The notes: a model not told the origin generated them from the sequence alone. Numbered from the stretch's first letter, positions 21,401-30,479 are shown. The stretch: 64,000 nucleotides of DNA from Cylindrotheca closterium (GCA_933822405.4 CAKOGP040001714.1:1-64000), one strand, 5' to 3'. Numbers and translations: made by a program.

Positions 21401-24400
21401 CTTCACACCCTCCATCGTTGCAGGAAGGCTGGCAGTAGGAATCCATTTCATGTAGCTGTTGGCACCCAAATTGATCACCAAGGACTAACTCTTTTGTACA
21501 AGAGCTATCAAAAACTACATGCTGCATTAGACGCCCTTTTCCTCTACTATCATCCCATTGATAAGTGAAAATATCGGTGTAAGCTTCAACTGCAACCTGC
21601 CTTGTCACTGCTTCCCAAGTGGTATTTACAATGACTGGACCCGCAAAGTACAACTCGTCCCCACCAAAAGCTTCAATGTGTACTATGTGATTTTCATTTG
21701 AAGGTGGTGGCCCGCAACCTGAAACCGGCGCTGTGGTAGCTCCACCTTCACAAATCTGCTGAAGATCATTGCAGACGTTCCCCTCTGCATCAAAATCTTC
21801 GCAGGAATTGTTTTCATTCCACATGGAACATGTAACCTCTTCTTTTGTACAGGAACAGGTGTCCGGATCATCGCTTGGGCAACGCTTGAATGATGTGCCT
21901 TCACATCCACCTCCAATGTATTGCATTTGCATGCGAAAGGGACGCTCCACGCATACATCAAAGTTGCATGCGACCATGCAGCTATCATCAATATCAATAT
22001 TGAGACCACACCCAACAGCTTTGCCAATAGATGGTACAAGTGACGGCAGAAGAGATGGGATTGCTGAAGGCATTGCAGAAGGGCCACCAGAGGCCTCAAC
22101 AGATGGTGCAGAGGACGGAACTGGCGATGGCAACATGGTAGGCGAGCACACTGGGGGATCTCCGTTTGGCTGGGTATCAAAAATTGGACTGTCAGGTCGA
22201 CATTCAGATGGACAGCACATGGGACAACCATCAGGGAAAGGCAGCATGTCACAGTCCGGCAAATTCAGTCCAGATCCAGTACAATCTAAGGGTCTGCTGG
22301 CGTCCAAATACGGAAGAAAGCATGAATCGAATGGACATCGATCAATGATATCTGCACAGTCCGAAGGCATCATACTTGGATTGTAACTTGGCGTTTCAGT
22401 CAGCACCATTTGAAAGGCTGTTACAGTAGGTTCTTCAGAAGGTACAAAAGATGGTCGATCTGTTGGTGACCAAGATAGGGCCAACGATGGTAAAGCTGAT
22501 GGGCTTGCTGATGGTACAGGCGATGGTAGTGGTGTTGGACTACAGTCAACTTGGTCTTGGGGATCCAAACACTTATCAGGACAACAGGCGCAGGGTACTC
22601 CAATTGGCAGCGGCAACACATTGCAAACCGTATCTCCCACAGAACCACAGCTCACTGGACGGTCATCTGGATTGATTTCCCAACAGGACACTGGACATTC
22701 ATCAAGCAAATGACTACATGATGTAGGCATCTCCGAAGGAGTAGCAGAAGGTTCCTCTGAGGCTGCAATCGAAGGCTCAAAGGAAGGTGATGAGGAAGGC
22801 ATCTGTGTTGGGAGCTTGCTTGGACCTTGAGATGGTATAGATGACGGCCGATCTGTTGGTGACCAAGATGGGGCCAATGATGGCAAAGCTGATGGGCTTG
22901 CTGATGGTACAGGCGATGGTAGTGGTGTTGGACTACAGTCGACTCGGTCTTGGGGATCCAAACACTTATCAGGACAACAGGCGCAGGGTACTCCAATTGG
23001 CAGCGGCAACACATTACAAACCGTATCTCCCACAGAACCACAGCTCACTGGACGGTCATCTGGATTGATTTCCCAACAGGACACTGGACATTCATCAAGC
23101 AAATGACTACATGATGTAGGCATCTCCGAAGGAGTAGCAGAAGGTTCCTCTGAGGCCGCAATTGAAGGCTCAAAGGAAGGTGATGAGGATGGTATCGGAG
23201 TAGGCGAGCACACTGGGGGCTCCCCATTTGGCTGGGTATCAAACATTGGATGATCAGGTCGACATTCGTATGGACAACACATGGGACAGCCATCAGGGAA
23301 CGGTAGCATGTCACAATCAGGTCTTCGGAACTGCGATCCGGTACAGTCTCCCGGTCTTTGCGCGTCCGTATATGGAAGGAAGCATCCTTCAAATGGACAT
23401 CCTTTAATGGTATCAGAACACTCTGAAGGCATTATGCTTGGATTGTTGCTTGGCTTTTGAGTCTCCAATATGATCACACCTGGTACTGTTGGTTCTATGG
23501 AAGGTACTGGTGATGGTAGCGGTGTAGGACTGCAATCCATTCTGTTTTGAGGATTGAGGCACTCCTCTGGACAACAATTACAAGCAACACCAACTGGAAT
23601 TGGGATGTTTCTGCAAAGGGTACTTCCAAAAGATGCACAACTGGCTGGCCGATCACTAGGATCATCTTCCCAACAAGCGGTGGGACATTGCTCAACCAAA
23701 TGGCCACAGGATGTTGGCATTGAACTTGGTTCAGAAGAAGGCATCAGAGTTGGGAAATTGCTTGGACCTATAGAAGGTACCAAAGATGGCCGATCTGTTG
23801 GTGACCAAGATGGGGCCAACGATGGTAAAGCTGATGGGCTTGCTGATGGTACAGGCGATGGTAGTGGTGTTGGACTACAGTCGACTCGGTCTTGGGGATC
23901 CAAACACTTATCAGGACAACAGGCGCAGGGTACTCCAATTGGTAGCGGCAACACATTACAAACCGTATCTCCCACAGAACCACAGCTCACTGGACGGTCA
24001 TCTGGATTGATTTCCCAACAGGACACTGGACATTCATCAAGCAAATGACTACATGATGTAGGCATCTCTGAAGGAGTAGCAGAAGGTTCCTCTGAGGCCG
24101 CAATTGAAGGCTCAAAGGAAGGTGATGAGGAAGGCATCTGTGTTGGGAGCTTGCTTGGACCTTGAGATGGTACAGATGATGGTCGATCTGTTGGTGACCA
24201 AGATGGGGCCAACGATGGTAAAGCTGATGGGCTTGCTGATGGTACAGGCGATGGTAGTGGTGTTGGACTACAGTCAACTCGGTCTTGGGGATCCAAACAC
24301 TTATCAGGACAACAGGCGCAGGGTACTCCAATTGGCAGCGGCAACACATTGCAAACCGTATCTCCCACAGAACCACAGCTCACCGGACGGTCATCTGGAT

Positions 24401-27400
24401 TGATTTCCCAACAGGACACTGGACATTCATCAAGCAAATGACTACATGATGTAGGCATCTCCGAAGGAGTAGCAGAAGGTTCCTCTGAGGCTGCAATCGA
24501 AGGCTCAAAGGAAGGTGATGAGGAAGGCATCTGTGTTGGGAGCTTGCTTGGACCTTGAGATGGTATAGATGACGGCCGATCTGTTGGTGACCAAGATGGG
24601 GCCAATGATGGCAAAGCTGATGGGCTTGCTGATGGTACAGGCGATGGTAGTGGTGTTGGACTACAGTCGACTCGGTCTTGGGGATCCAAACACTTATCAG
24701 GACAACAGGCGCAGGGTACTCCAATTGGCAGCGGCAACACATTACAAACCGTATCTCCCACAGAACCACAGCTCACTGGACGGTCATCTGGATTGATTTC
24801 CCAACAGGACACTGGACATTCATCAAGCAAATGACTACATGATGTAGGCATCTCCGAAGGAGTAGCAGAAGGTTCCTCTGAGGCCGCAATTGAAGGCTCA
24901 AAGGAAGGTGATGAGGATGGTATCGGAGTAGGCGAGCACACTGGGGGCTCCCCATTTGGCTGGGTATCAAACATTGGATGATCAGGTCGACATTCGTATG
25001 GACAACACATGGGACAGCCATCAGGGAACGGTAGCATGTCACAATCAGGTCTTCGGAACTGCGATCCGGTACAGTCTCCCGGTCTTTGCGCGTCCGTATA
25101 TGGAAGGAAGCATCCTTCAAATGGACATCCTTTAATGGTATCAGAACACTCTGAAGGCATTATGCTTGGATTGTTGCTTGGCTTTTGAGTCTCCAATATG
25201 ATCACACCTGGTACTGTTGGTTCTATGGAAGGTACTGGTGATGGTAGCGGTGTAGGACTGCAGTCCATTCTGTTTTGAGGATTGAGGCACTCCTCTGGAC
25301 AACAATTACAAGCAACACCAACTGGAATTGGAATGTTTCTGCAAAGGGTACTTCCAATAGATGCACAACTGGCTGGCCAATCACTAGGATCATCTTCCCA
25401 ACAAGCGGTGGGACATTGCTCAACCAAATGGCCACACAATGTTGGGGCTGACGACGAAAAAATAGTTGGGGATCCAGAAGGTCTTTTTGAGGGAATAATT
25501 GATGGACGACTTGTTGGCGAGTCTGATGGGGCCACAGATGGACCATGAGAATGATCTTCAGAAGGACTGTAGGAGGGCAAAGTGGATGGATCTGGAGATG
25601 GTTCCCATGTCGGTCGAATGGAGGGTAGAATGGAAGGCCTTGATGATGGTTTTGGTGATGGTAGGGGTGTTGGGCTACAGTCAACCCGGTCACGGGCTCC
25701 ATTACACTCTGTTGGACAGCAGTCCGGACAGCCGTCCTCATCAAATGGTAAGGTATCACAATCTGGACGTCCAAAATCAATGCATAATGGATATCGTCGA
25801 AAGGGATCAACATGGAAACATGCCGTTGGACACTTGTCAATCAAGTATGAGCATTCGGTGGGCATAGCTGATGGAACAGGACTTGGTAGGCTGGTAGGCA
25901 AAAGTGTTGGCTCCGGTGATGGCGCAGGAGAAGGTATATTTGTTGGCGTCAATGATGGAACCAAGGATGGCAAGTCTGTTGGACCAGGTGACGGAATTGG
26001 TGACGGCAATGGCGTCGGACTACAGTCAATTCTGTCTTGAGGATTCAAGCAGTGGTCGGGACAACAGTCGCAGTTGACTCCAGCTGGTAGTGGCAATAGA
26101 TTGCAGATCGTATTTCCAGTCGACGCACAACTTGCTGGACGGTCATTGGGGTTGATCTCCCAACACGCCACTGGACACTCGTCAATCAGATGACTGCAAG
26201 CTGTGGGAGTATCCGATGGTGTAGCCGATGGACCAACAGAAGCTTCGATGGATGGCTCCAATGAAGGCGACGGCGATGGGACCATGGTAGGCAAGCATAC
26301 CGGAGGTTCTCCGTTTGGTTGAATGTCAAACATTGGACTATCGGGGCGACATTCATACGGACAACACCTTGGACATCCATCGGGGAATGGTAGCATATCA
26401 CAGTCGGGACGTCTTATTTGTGATCCAGTACAGTCGCCAGGTCTACTGGTGTCCGAGTATGGAAGGAAGCACGCGTCAAATGGACATCGATCAATGACAT
26501 CTGCACATTCTGATGGCATCATGCTCGGGCTGTTACTTGGCTTCATTGTCTCAAATAAAATGACTCCAGTGATAGTAGGTTCAGAAGATGGAACTGATGA
26601 CGGCAGTGCGGTAGGACTGCAATCGAGTTTGTCTTGAGGATCAAGACACTCGTCCGGACAGCAGTCACAAACGATGCCTGGTGGCAGTGGAATGTTTCTG
26701 CAAAGAGTACTTCCAATAGATGCACAACTCAAAGGACGGTCGTTGGGGTCAGTCTCCCAGCATGCAGTAGGACACTCGTCGATCAAATGACTGCACGATG
26801 TTGGCGTTGCACTTGGTTCAGGAGATGGTAGTGGCGATGGTAGCACTGTTGGACCTGGTGATGGAATCGGTGATGGTCGGTCTGTAGGTGTCATAGATGG
26901 AACCAAAGATGGTGAAGCTGATGGAGCTGCTGATGGTACAGGAGATGGCAGCGGCGTCGGACTGCAGTCAATTCGATCTTGAGGATCCAAACATCTATCT
27001 GGACAACACGCACAGGGTATCCCAATTGGAAGGGGCAACACATTACATAATGTATCTCCAGTCGATGCACAACTTGGTGGACGGTCACTGGAATCAGTCT
27101 CCCAACATGCCACTGGGCACTCGTCGATCAAGTGACTGCAAGCCGTGGGCGCCTCTGACGGTGTAGCAGAAGGACCAAGGGAAGCATTGATTGATGGCTC
27201 AGACGAAGGGGAGGGTGATGGCATCATGGTAGGTGAGCAGATAGGAGGACTCCCATCCGGCTGGATATCAAACATTGGACTGTCAGGTCGGCACCCGAGT
27301 GGACAGCACATTGGACATCCATCAGGGAATGGCAATACATCACAATCTGGTCGTCGAACTTGTGATCCAGTACAATCGCCAGGTCTGCTAGAGTCTGTGT

Positions 27401-30400
27401 ATGGAAGGAAGCATGCATCAAATGGGCAACGTTCAATGACATCGGCGCATTCTGACGGCCTCATGCTGGGACTGCTACTTGGCTTTTGGCTTTCCAATAA
27501 TGTAGCCGCTGCTGTAGGCATTGGTGTAGGATCACCAGATGGAAATGGTGACGGTAGTGGTGTGGGGCTGCAATTGACTCTGTCTTGAGGATCGAGACAC
27601 TCATCTGGACAACAGTTGCAGGTGACACCAATTGGCGTTGGAATATTTCTGCAGACTGTACTTCCAACTGATGCACAGCTGGCCGGTCTATCACTTGGAT
27701 CTACTTCCCAACATGCAGTAGGACACTCATCAATCAAATGGCTGCAAGATGTAGGCATAGCACTGGGCTGTAGCGAAGGTCCTGGTGAAGGTTCTGCCGA
27801 TGGCGTTGATGACGGTTTCGGTGAAGGTACAGAGGAAGGGGCCAAAGATGGTACCGGAGATGGCACTGGTGTTGGACTGCAGTTGATTCTGTCCTCTGGG
27901 TTGAGGCATTGATTTGGACAGCACTCTGGACAACCTTCTGCGTCAAATGGCAAATCATCACAATCAGGTCGATTGAAGTCCACGCATGCTGGATACCGTT
28001 GCGCGGGATCTATGTTCCAACAGGCTTCTGGACACTCATCAATCAAGTAGCTGCAAGACGTTGGGGCTGGCGAAGGCTCTAACGATGGTGTATCCGACTG
28101 CATTATAGTAGGTTCCATCGAAGGTGCAAGAGACGGTGCTGTCGATGGACTAGAACTGGGCGATGGTGATGGTAGCATTGTCGGTGAACAGTCTGTGAAC
28201 ATTGGGTTATTCGGTCGACACTCGTATGCGCAGCATTCCGGGCATCCAAGCTCTGGCGGAGTTGGAACAACATTGCAATCTGACCTCATGATCTCTGAGC
28301 TGGTACATTCCGCTGGTCGAGCAGGGTCGTCGAAAGGTAGGAAACAACTTGCATATGGACATCGATCAATGACGTCCACACAGTCGGAAGGCATTGCACT
28401 TGGTGACACACTTGGACCATCCGATACAGCTGTCGGCGAATCTGTATTTTTTGATGGTGTAGATGATGCTTGAATGGATGGGACTGATGATGGTACAACT
28501 GATGGGCTGGTTGATGGTATTGACGTCGGAATGGGGCTTGGCATCATGGTAGGTGAGCAAGCCGGAGGATTTCCATCTGGTCTATCACTAAACATTGGGT
28601 GTTCGGGACTGCATTCAACGGGACAGCATACTGGACAGCCATCTGGAAAAGGTAGCACATTACAATCTTCTCGATCGACCATTGGATCAATACAATCACG
28701 TGGTCTCGATTCGTCGTCCAATGGTAGGAAACATGTATCATGCGGACATTGATCAATGATTTCCGCGCAGTCCGATGGCATTGCACTGGGAACATTGGAA
28801 GGGGTACTGGATGGATTAGTCGTGGGCATCATTGTTGGAGAACAAACTGGTGGTGATCCATCTTCTGAGGCTGTGAACATGGGGTGGTCAGGCCGACACT
28901 CAAAAGGGCAGCATTCAGGACATCCTGAGGGAAATGGAAGAACGTCACAGTCTTCACGACGGATCTGCGAGCTAGAACATTCACCTGGACGCATAGGATC
29001 GTTGTACGGTAAGAAGCATGATGCAAATGGACATTGCTCAATGACTTTCCCACAGTCGGATGGCATATCACTTGGTACAACTGATGGGACTGGTGATGGC
29101 AAGGGTGTCGGGGCTCCACAATGATCAGGATCAAAAGTCAAACAACGCGTTGGACAGCATGTCGGGCAGTCCATTGGGAGTGGGATTTGGTCGCAATCTT
29201 CTCGTTGTAATAGGGCACAGCTGGATGGGCGGATATCAAAATCAGCACTGAAACACGTAACCGGACAATTTTCCAGAATTTCAGCACAGGGTGTCGGCGC
29301 GGGCGACGGCTCTGGTGATGGATCTTGCGATGGCTCTGATGATGGCTCTGGTGATGGTAATGGTGATGGCATCATAGTTGGTGAGCACTCTGGTGGTGAC
29401 CCATCAGGGGAATGGCTGAACATTGGATGGTCAGCTCGGCAGTCACTTGCGCAACAAATTGGACAGTTGATCCCTTCTGGTGGTGGGACAGCATCACATT
29501 CCGACCTTCCAATGCTGGGATCAGTGCAATCCAGTGGCCGTGATGGGTCCTTTTGTGCTAGGAAACACGATTCATAAGGGCAGCCTTCAATCAAATCAGA
29601 GCATTCCGACGGCATCATACTGGGCGATGGGGATGGTTCTGATGATGGATCCGAAGTTGGTGCCACTGATGGACCCGGTGTCGGTATCGGTGATGGCATT
29701 GTCGTTGGAGAGCATACTGGAGGACTTCCATCGGGTGATGGATCGAACATGGGGTTGTCTGGTCGACATTCATCTGGACAACACTCGGGGCATGCAGTAT
29801 AATCAAAAGGAAGAGAATTACAACCTTGTAGCATGGGAAAGATTGCTGCAATCGAAACGCATGTTGGGGGTCGTGCATCATCGTCTATTTCCCAACATTT
29901 CGAGGGACATGCTTCAATTAACTGACTACATCCAGTCGGAACCGGAGAAGGCGCAGGCGACGGCATGGGCGTTGGATCACAACCTTCCTTATCTCGATTG
30001 TCGTCTAAACATGCATCTGGACAACATTCGGGACATTCCGTGAACATAAAGGGAAGCGAATTACAGTTCGATAGAAAAGGAAAGGCTTGTCCAATCGAAG
30101 CGCATGTTGGTGGTCGCTCATCTTCGTTCACTTCCCAACATTTCGATGGGCATTCGTCAATCAAATAGCTGCAACCAGTCGGTGTAGTTGATGGTGTTGC
30201 AGATGGTGATAGAGTTGTTGGACTAGAAGTAGGAGCAATTTCTTGCAGAGAAGTGATTTCTTGTACGTTTCGACTGAACCAAAACTCGTCTTCATCCTTC
30301 AAGATATCCACGTTGTGCACCATGCTAGGTTGTTGTTCTGCTTTTGTTGTTTCTTTACTTGTAGATACATATGGTATACGTTTTATCTCTGCTGCCAATA

Positions 30401-30479
30401 CTGCTCTCCCGAAAGAAATCAGAATTATCGACAACAGAGAAGGTGTTAACGGCTTTGCTGAGGGTGAGAAGAGCCTCAT
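15426..30479 (-). CDS. Giant pleuralin-like protein with silaffin-like Lys/Ser-rich region, 5017 aa
   Basis: The ATG at 30479 (MRLFSPSAKPL) is chosen because it begins a signal peptide ending GRAVLAA and because the paralogue at 55126 starts at the same place; the open frame extends upstream without an ATG. After the signal peptide come 25 ten-cysteine modules (to residue ~2800) of two types, CSHLIDECPTACWE and CADVIDRCPFDACFLPY, on Pro/Ser spacers: the PSCD pattern of pleuralins. Residues ~2824-3155 are the conserved globular domain (RMQMQYIGGGC...CPPC). Residues ~3222-4515 are Lys/Ser/Gly/Asp repeats (GKSDSGKS, GKDDSGKNDAGKTGK) like silaffins but richer in Asp. A second globular domain follows (~4572-4897), then a Lys/Pro-rich tail. 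It is probably a secreted girdle-band or silica-matrix protein. About 250 module cysteines suggest extensive disulfides. The assembly of repeats needs long reads. Confidence 0.85.
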   Translation of the reverse strand: MRLFSPSAKPLTPSLLSIILISFGRAVLAAEIKRIPYVSTSKETTKAEQQPSMVHNVDILKDEDEFWFSRNVQEITSLQEIAPTSSPTTLSPSATPSTTPTGCSYLIDECPSKCWEVNEDERPPTCASIGQAFPFLSNCNSLPFMFTECPECCPDACLDDNRDKEGCDPTPMPSPAPSPVPTGCSQLIEACPSKCWEIDDDARPPTCVSIAAIFPMLQGCNSLPFDYTACPECCPDECRPDNPMFDPSPDGSPPVCSPTTMPSPIPTPGPSVAPTSDPSSEPSPSPSMMPSECSDLIEGCPYESCFLAQKDPSRPLDCTDPSIGRSECDAVPPPEGINCPICCASDCRADHPMFSHSPDGSPPECSPTMMPSPLPSPEPSSEPSQDPSPEPSPAPTPCAEILENCPVTCFSADFDIRPSSCALLQREDCDQIPLPMDCPTCCPTRCLTFDPDHCGAPTPLPSPVPSVVPSDMPSDCGKVIEQCPFASCFLPYNDPMRPGECSSSQIRREDCDVLPFPSGCPECCPFECRPDHPMFTASEDGSPPVCSPTMMPTTNPSSTPSNVPSAMPSDCAEIIDQCPHDTCFLPLDDESRPRDCIDPMVDREDCNVLPFPDGCPVCCPVECSPEHPMFSDRPDGNPPACSPTMMPSPIPTSIPSTSPSVVPSSVPSIQASSTPSKNTDSPTAVSDGPSVSPSAMPSDCVDVIDRCPYASCFLPFDDPARPAECTSSEIMRSDCNVVPTPPELGCPECCAYECRPNNPMFTDCSPTMLPSPSPSSSPSTAPSLAPSMEPTIMQSDTPSLEPSPAPTSCSYLIDECPEACWNIDPAQRYPACVDFNRPDCDDLPFDAEGCPECCPNQCLNPEDRINCSPTPVPSPVPSLAPSSVPSPKPSSTPSAEPSPGPSLQPSAMPTSCSHLIDECPTACWEVDPSDRPASCASVGSTVCRNIPTPIGVTCNCCPDECLDPQDRVNCSPTPLPSPFPSGDPTPMPTAAATLLESQKPSSSPSMRPSECADVIERCPFDACFLPYTDSSRPGDCTGSQVRRPDCDVLPFPDGCPMCCPLGCRPDSPMFDIQPDGSPPICSPTMMPSPSPSSEPSINASLGPSATPSEAPTACSHLIDECPVACWETDSSDRPPSCASTGDTLCNVLPLPIGIPCACCPDRCLDPQDRIDCSPTPLPSPVPSAAPSASPSLVPSMTPTDRPSPIPSPGPTVLPSPLPSPEPSATPTSCSHLIDECPTACWETDPNDRPLSCASIGSTLCRNIPLPPGIVCDCCPDECLDPQDKLDCSPTALPSSVPSSEPTITGVILFETMKPSNSPSMMPSECADVIDRCPFDACFLPYSDTSRPGDCTGSQIRRPDCDMLPFPDGCPRCCPYECRPDSPMFDIQPNGEPPVCLPTMVPSPSPSLEPSIEASVGPSATPSDTPTACSHLIDECPVACWEINPNDRPASCASTGNTICNLLPLPAGVNCDCCPDHCLNPQDRIDCSPTPLPSPIPSPGPTDLPSLVPSLTPTNIPSPAPSPEPTLLPTSLPSPVPSAMPTECSYLIDKCPTACFHVDPFRRYPLCIDFGRPDCDTLPFDEDGCPDCCPTECNGARDRVDCSPTPLPSPKPSSRPSILPSIRPTWEPSPDPSTLPSYSPSEDHSHGPSVAPSDSPTSRPSIIPSKRPSGSPTIFSSSAPTLCGHLVEQCPTACWEDDPSDWPASCASIGSTLCRNIPIPVGVACNCCPEECLNPQNRMDCSPTPLPSPVPSIEPTVPGVIILETQKPSNNPSIMPSECSDTIKGCPFEGCFLPYTDAQRPGDCTGSQFRRPDCDMLPFPDGCPMCCPYECRPDHPMFDTQPNGEPPVCSPTPIPSSSPSFEPSIAASEEPSATPSEMPTSCSHLLDECPVSCWEINPDDRPVSCGSVGDTVCNVLPLPIGVPCACCPDKCLDPQDRVDCSPTPLPSPVPSASPSALPSLAPSWSPTDRPSSIPSQGPSKLPTQMPSSSPSFEPSIAASEEPSATPSEMPTSCSHLLDECPVSCWEINPDDRPVSCGSVGDTVCNVLPLPIGVPCACCPDKCLDPQDRVDCSPTPLPSPVPSASPSALPSLAPSWSPTDRPSSVPSQGPSKLPTQMPSSSPSFEPSIAASEEPSATPSEMPTSCSHLLDECPVSCWEINPDDRPVSCGSVGDTVCNVLPLPIGVPCACCPDKCLDPQDRVDCSPTPLPSPVPSASPSALPSLAPSWSPTDRPSLVPSIGPSNFPTLMPSSEPSSMPTSCGHLVEQCPTACWEDDPSDRPASCASFGSTLCRNIPIPVGVACNCCPEECLNPQNRMDCSPTPLPSPVPSIEPTVPGVIILETQKPSNNPSIMPSECSDTIKGCPFEGCFLPYTDAQRPGDCTGSQFRRPDCDMLPFPDGCPMCCPYECRPDHPMFDTQPNGEPPVCSPTPIPSSSPSFEPSIAASEEPSATPSEMPTSCSHLLDECPVSCWEINPDDRPVSCGSVGDTVCNVLPLPIGVPCACCPDKCLDPQDRVDCSPTPLPSPVPSASPSALPSLAPSWSPTDRPSSIPSQGPSKLPTQMPSSSPSFEPSIAASEEPSATPSEMPTSCSHLLDECPVSCWEINPDDRPVSCGSVGDTVCNVLPLPIGVPCACCPDKCLDPQDQVDCSPTPLPSPVPSASPSALPSLALSWSPTDRPSFVPSEEPTVTAFQMVLTETPSYNPSMMPSDCADIIDRCPFDSCFLPYLDASRPLDCTGSGLNLPDCDMLPFPDGCPMCCPSECRPDSPIFDTQPNGDPPVCSPTMLPSPVPSSAPSVEASGGPSAMPSAIPSLLPSLVPSIGKAVGCGLNIDIDDSCMVACNFDVCVERPFRMQMQYIGGGCEGTSFKRCPSDDPDTCSCTKEEVTCSMWNENNSCEDFDAEGNVCNDLQQICEGGATTAPVSGCGPPPSNENHIVHIEAFGGDELYFAGPVIVNTTWEAVTRQVAVEAYTDIFTYQWDDSRGKGRLMQHVVFDSSCTKELVLGDQFGCQQLHEMDSYCQPSCNDGGCEDITEGGSSFGRRRISLLMETTAEIRLDKLIGSIARSGTESSVQLDHVLGLYTPVDFSAPSALLNFSKVMGQVVPPSIAVSQGNLTISPQKNYSVASIVTGFLNSDRSIPCQQIAEAQIGCRRVPQLPCQCPPCLASQLSTLPPVAGSPPSGEGPPPSGTPPSPSARPPTPQPTTHPTPQPTAASIISSTLSPTPIPPSNGGKGKAKSKGKSGKSKSKGEGKSGKSKSKDDSKSGKSKSKGKGKSGKGKSDSGKSANKSTKGDGETGQFGKSDTSKSTKGKSGKSDLGKSDDKGKSDSGKSATKSDGKSDKSNSGKSDDNGKSDSGKSATKSGKSDLGKSDQGKSDSGKSITKSTKGDGKSSKSDSGKSDDEGKSDSGKSATKSGKSDSGKSDKGKSDSGKSITKSTKGDGKSGKSDSGKSDDEGKSDSGKSDKGKSDSGKSVTKSTKGDSKSGKSDLGKSADKGKSGSGKSATKSAKGGGKSGTTDSGKNDATGKSESGKSATKSGKSDSGKADDKGKSDSGKSATKSGKSSSGKSNLGKSNDTGKSGSGKSATKSTKGDSSSGKSNAGKSADKGKSDSGKSATKSTKGDSGSGKSDSGKSADKGKSDSGKSITKSTKGDGKSSKSDSGKSADKGKNDSGKSITKSTKDNSKSSKSDSGKSADKGKSDLGKSVTKSTKGDGKSAKSNSGKSTGNNDSGKTDKADSTKNDAGKSSKDDAGKTDTGKIGKWGGKTGQSDTGTTDPFDQLGGSDADSGKTGSGPKGSGKNPVSLPTSAPKDSGKSKDSDNGKAGKNNSGKNDSGKTGKDDSGKNDAGKTGKDDSGKTGKDDSGKNDAGKTGKNDAGKNDNGKTSKDDSGKNDTGKAGKTDTGKIGKWGGKTGQSDTGTTDPFDQLGGSDADSGKTGSGPKGSGKNPVSLPTSAPKDSGKSKDSDNGKAGKNNSGKNDSGKTGKDDSGKNDAGKTGKDDSGKTGKDDSGKNDAGKTGKNDAGKNDNGKTSKDDSGKNDTGKAGKTDTGKIGKWGGKTGQSDTGTTDPFDQLGGSDADSGKTGSGPKGSGKNPVSLPTSAPKDSGKSKDSDNGKAGKNNSGKNDSGKTGKDDSGKNDAGKTGKDDSGKTGKDDSGKNDAGKTGKNDAGKNDNGKTSKDDSGKNDTGKAGKTDTGKIGKWGGKTGQSDTGTTDPFDQLGGSDADSGKTGSGPKGSGKNPVSLPTSAPKDSGKSKDSDNGKAGKNNSGKNDSGKTGKDDSGKNDAGKTGKDDSGKTGKDDSGKNDAGKTGKNDAGKNDNGKTSKDDSGKNDTGKAGKTDTGKIGKWGGKTGQSDTGTTDPFDQLGGSDADSGKTGSGPKGSGKNPVSLPTSAPKDSGKSKDNDNGKAGKNNSGKNDSGKTGKDDSGKSDDVGKTGKSDDTGKTGKNDSGKTGKDDSGNNDAGKNGKTDSGKNDDGKTGKADSGKTDAGKNGKNDHGKTSAGKTGKNDVGKTGKNDSGKTENGKNPVHPPTLQGVSIATLQPSSLNIVNHPIPASSVRPPVINTDMLSTLSPTAVAQLMGQAPPSCNLDLTILNQCIHECGHEVCTETPYLMQMRYNGGGCYGTSFKRCRGNNVDYCSCDRDELPCSEWNSANICVDFTMDGRVCNSDNAACADQNNKNPTPGCGPPTSTEAHKVYIEAFGGNELYFSGPVSAGSTWELSTEGEKVADNTDIFTYEWIDGIGKGRILQHVVFHSSCSDDMSAGDRFGSQQLLGFDAFCDVSCRDGGCKEVTENGNTFGRRHTSSILEDVSSLRLGLGAGSMHSSVQLEHVLTMYTPSDFSAPPQIFNFSDATGDIVQSAIQLDASGLQLSLGKNYSAAAIVTGFLNGDRSALCQQVAQSQLSCEKRATLQCGCPPCLGESLADLSGAGGSPTPNAPSKTKPSNKSNKDKDKGTDKGKNPPPAPKPTNAPLISPPISRPTAMSGNPPPVPNKGSGKNYVPANTKAPKDSGTESSGKETKKMTAITRSDGK
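17236..19233. repeat. 435-bp tandem repeat array (~4.6 copies) within the giant gene
   Basis: Four units at 17461, 17896, 18331 and 18766 appear identical as read. A partial, slightly diverged unit precedes them from ~17236, and a fifth start at 19201 diverges after ~33 bases. The unit is 145 codons, so the frame is kept. Each copy encodes GKIGKWGGKTGQSDTG, a DPFDQLGG insert and Lys/Ser/Asp/Gly words. Confidence 0.95.
19234..20810. repeat. Degenerate GKSDSGKS-type minisatellite
   Basis: On the coding (minus) strand this is a long series of 15- to 60-base words encoding GKSDSGKS, ATKSTKGDGKS and DKGKSDSGKS. Lysines recur every 2-5 residues and serines flank them. The copies are diverged, unlike the neighbouring 435-bp array, which suggests an older amplification. 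Confidence 0.85.
22445..25443. repeat. Nested 393-bp and 1728-bp tandem duplications in the module region
   Basis: A ~1.27-kb segment at 22445-23715 recurs at 24173-25443 (offset 1728 bp, 576 codons) with few differences. Within and between the copies a 393-bp unit (131 codons; one CSHLLDECPVSCWEINPDD module plus spacer) occurs five times. All offsets are multiples of three. Confidence 0.85.
25960..29251. repeat. Left arm of a 3.3-kb inverted repeat (partner 56333-59624)
   Basis: Positions x here and y in the partner arm satisfy x + y = 85584 throughout, so the arms match with no net insertion or deletion. Compared stretches (for example 28500-28640 against 56940-57080) are identical as read; other stretches, such as around 27300-27550, are clearly diverged. 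The arms lie in the coding regions of two paralogous pleuralin-like genes. Confidence 0.85.
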
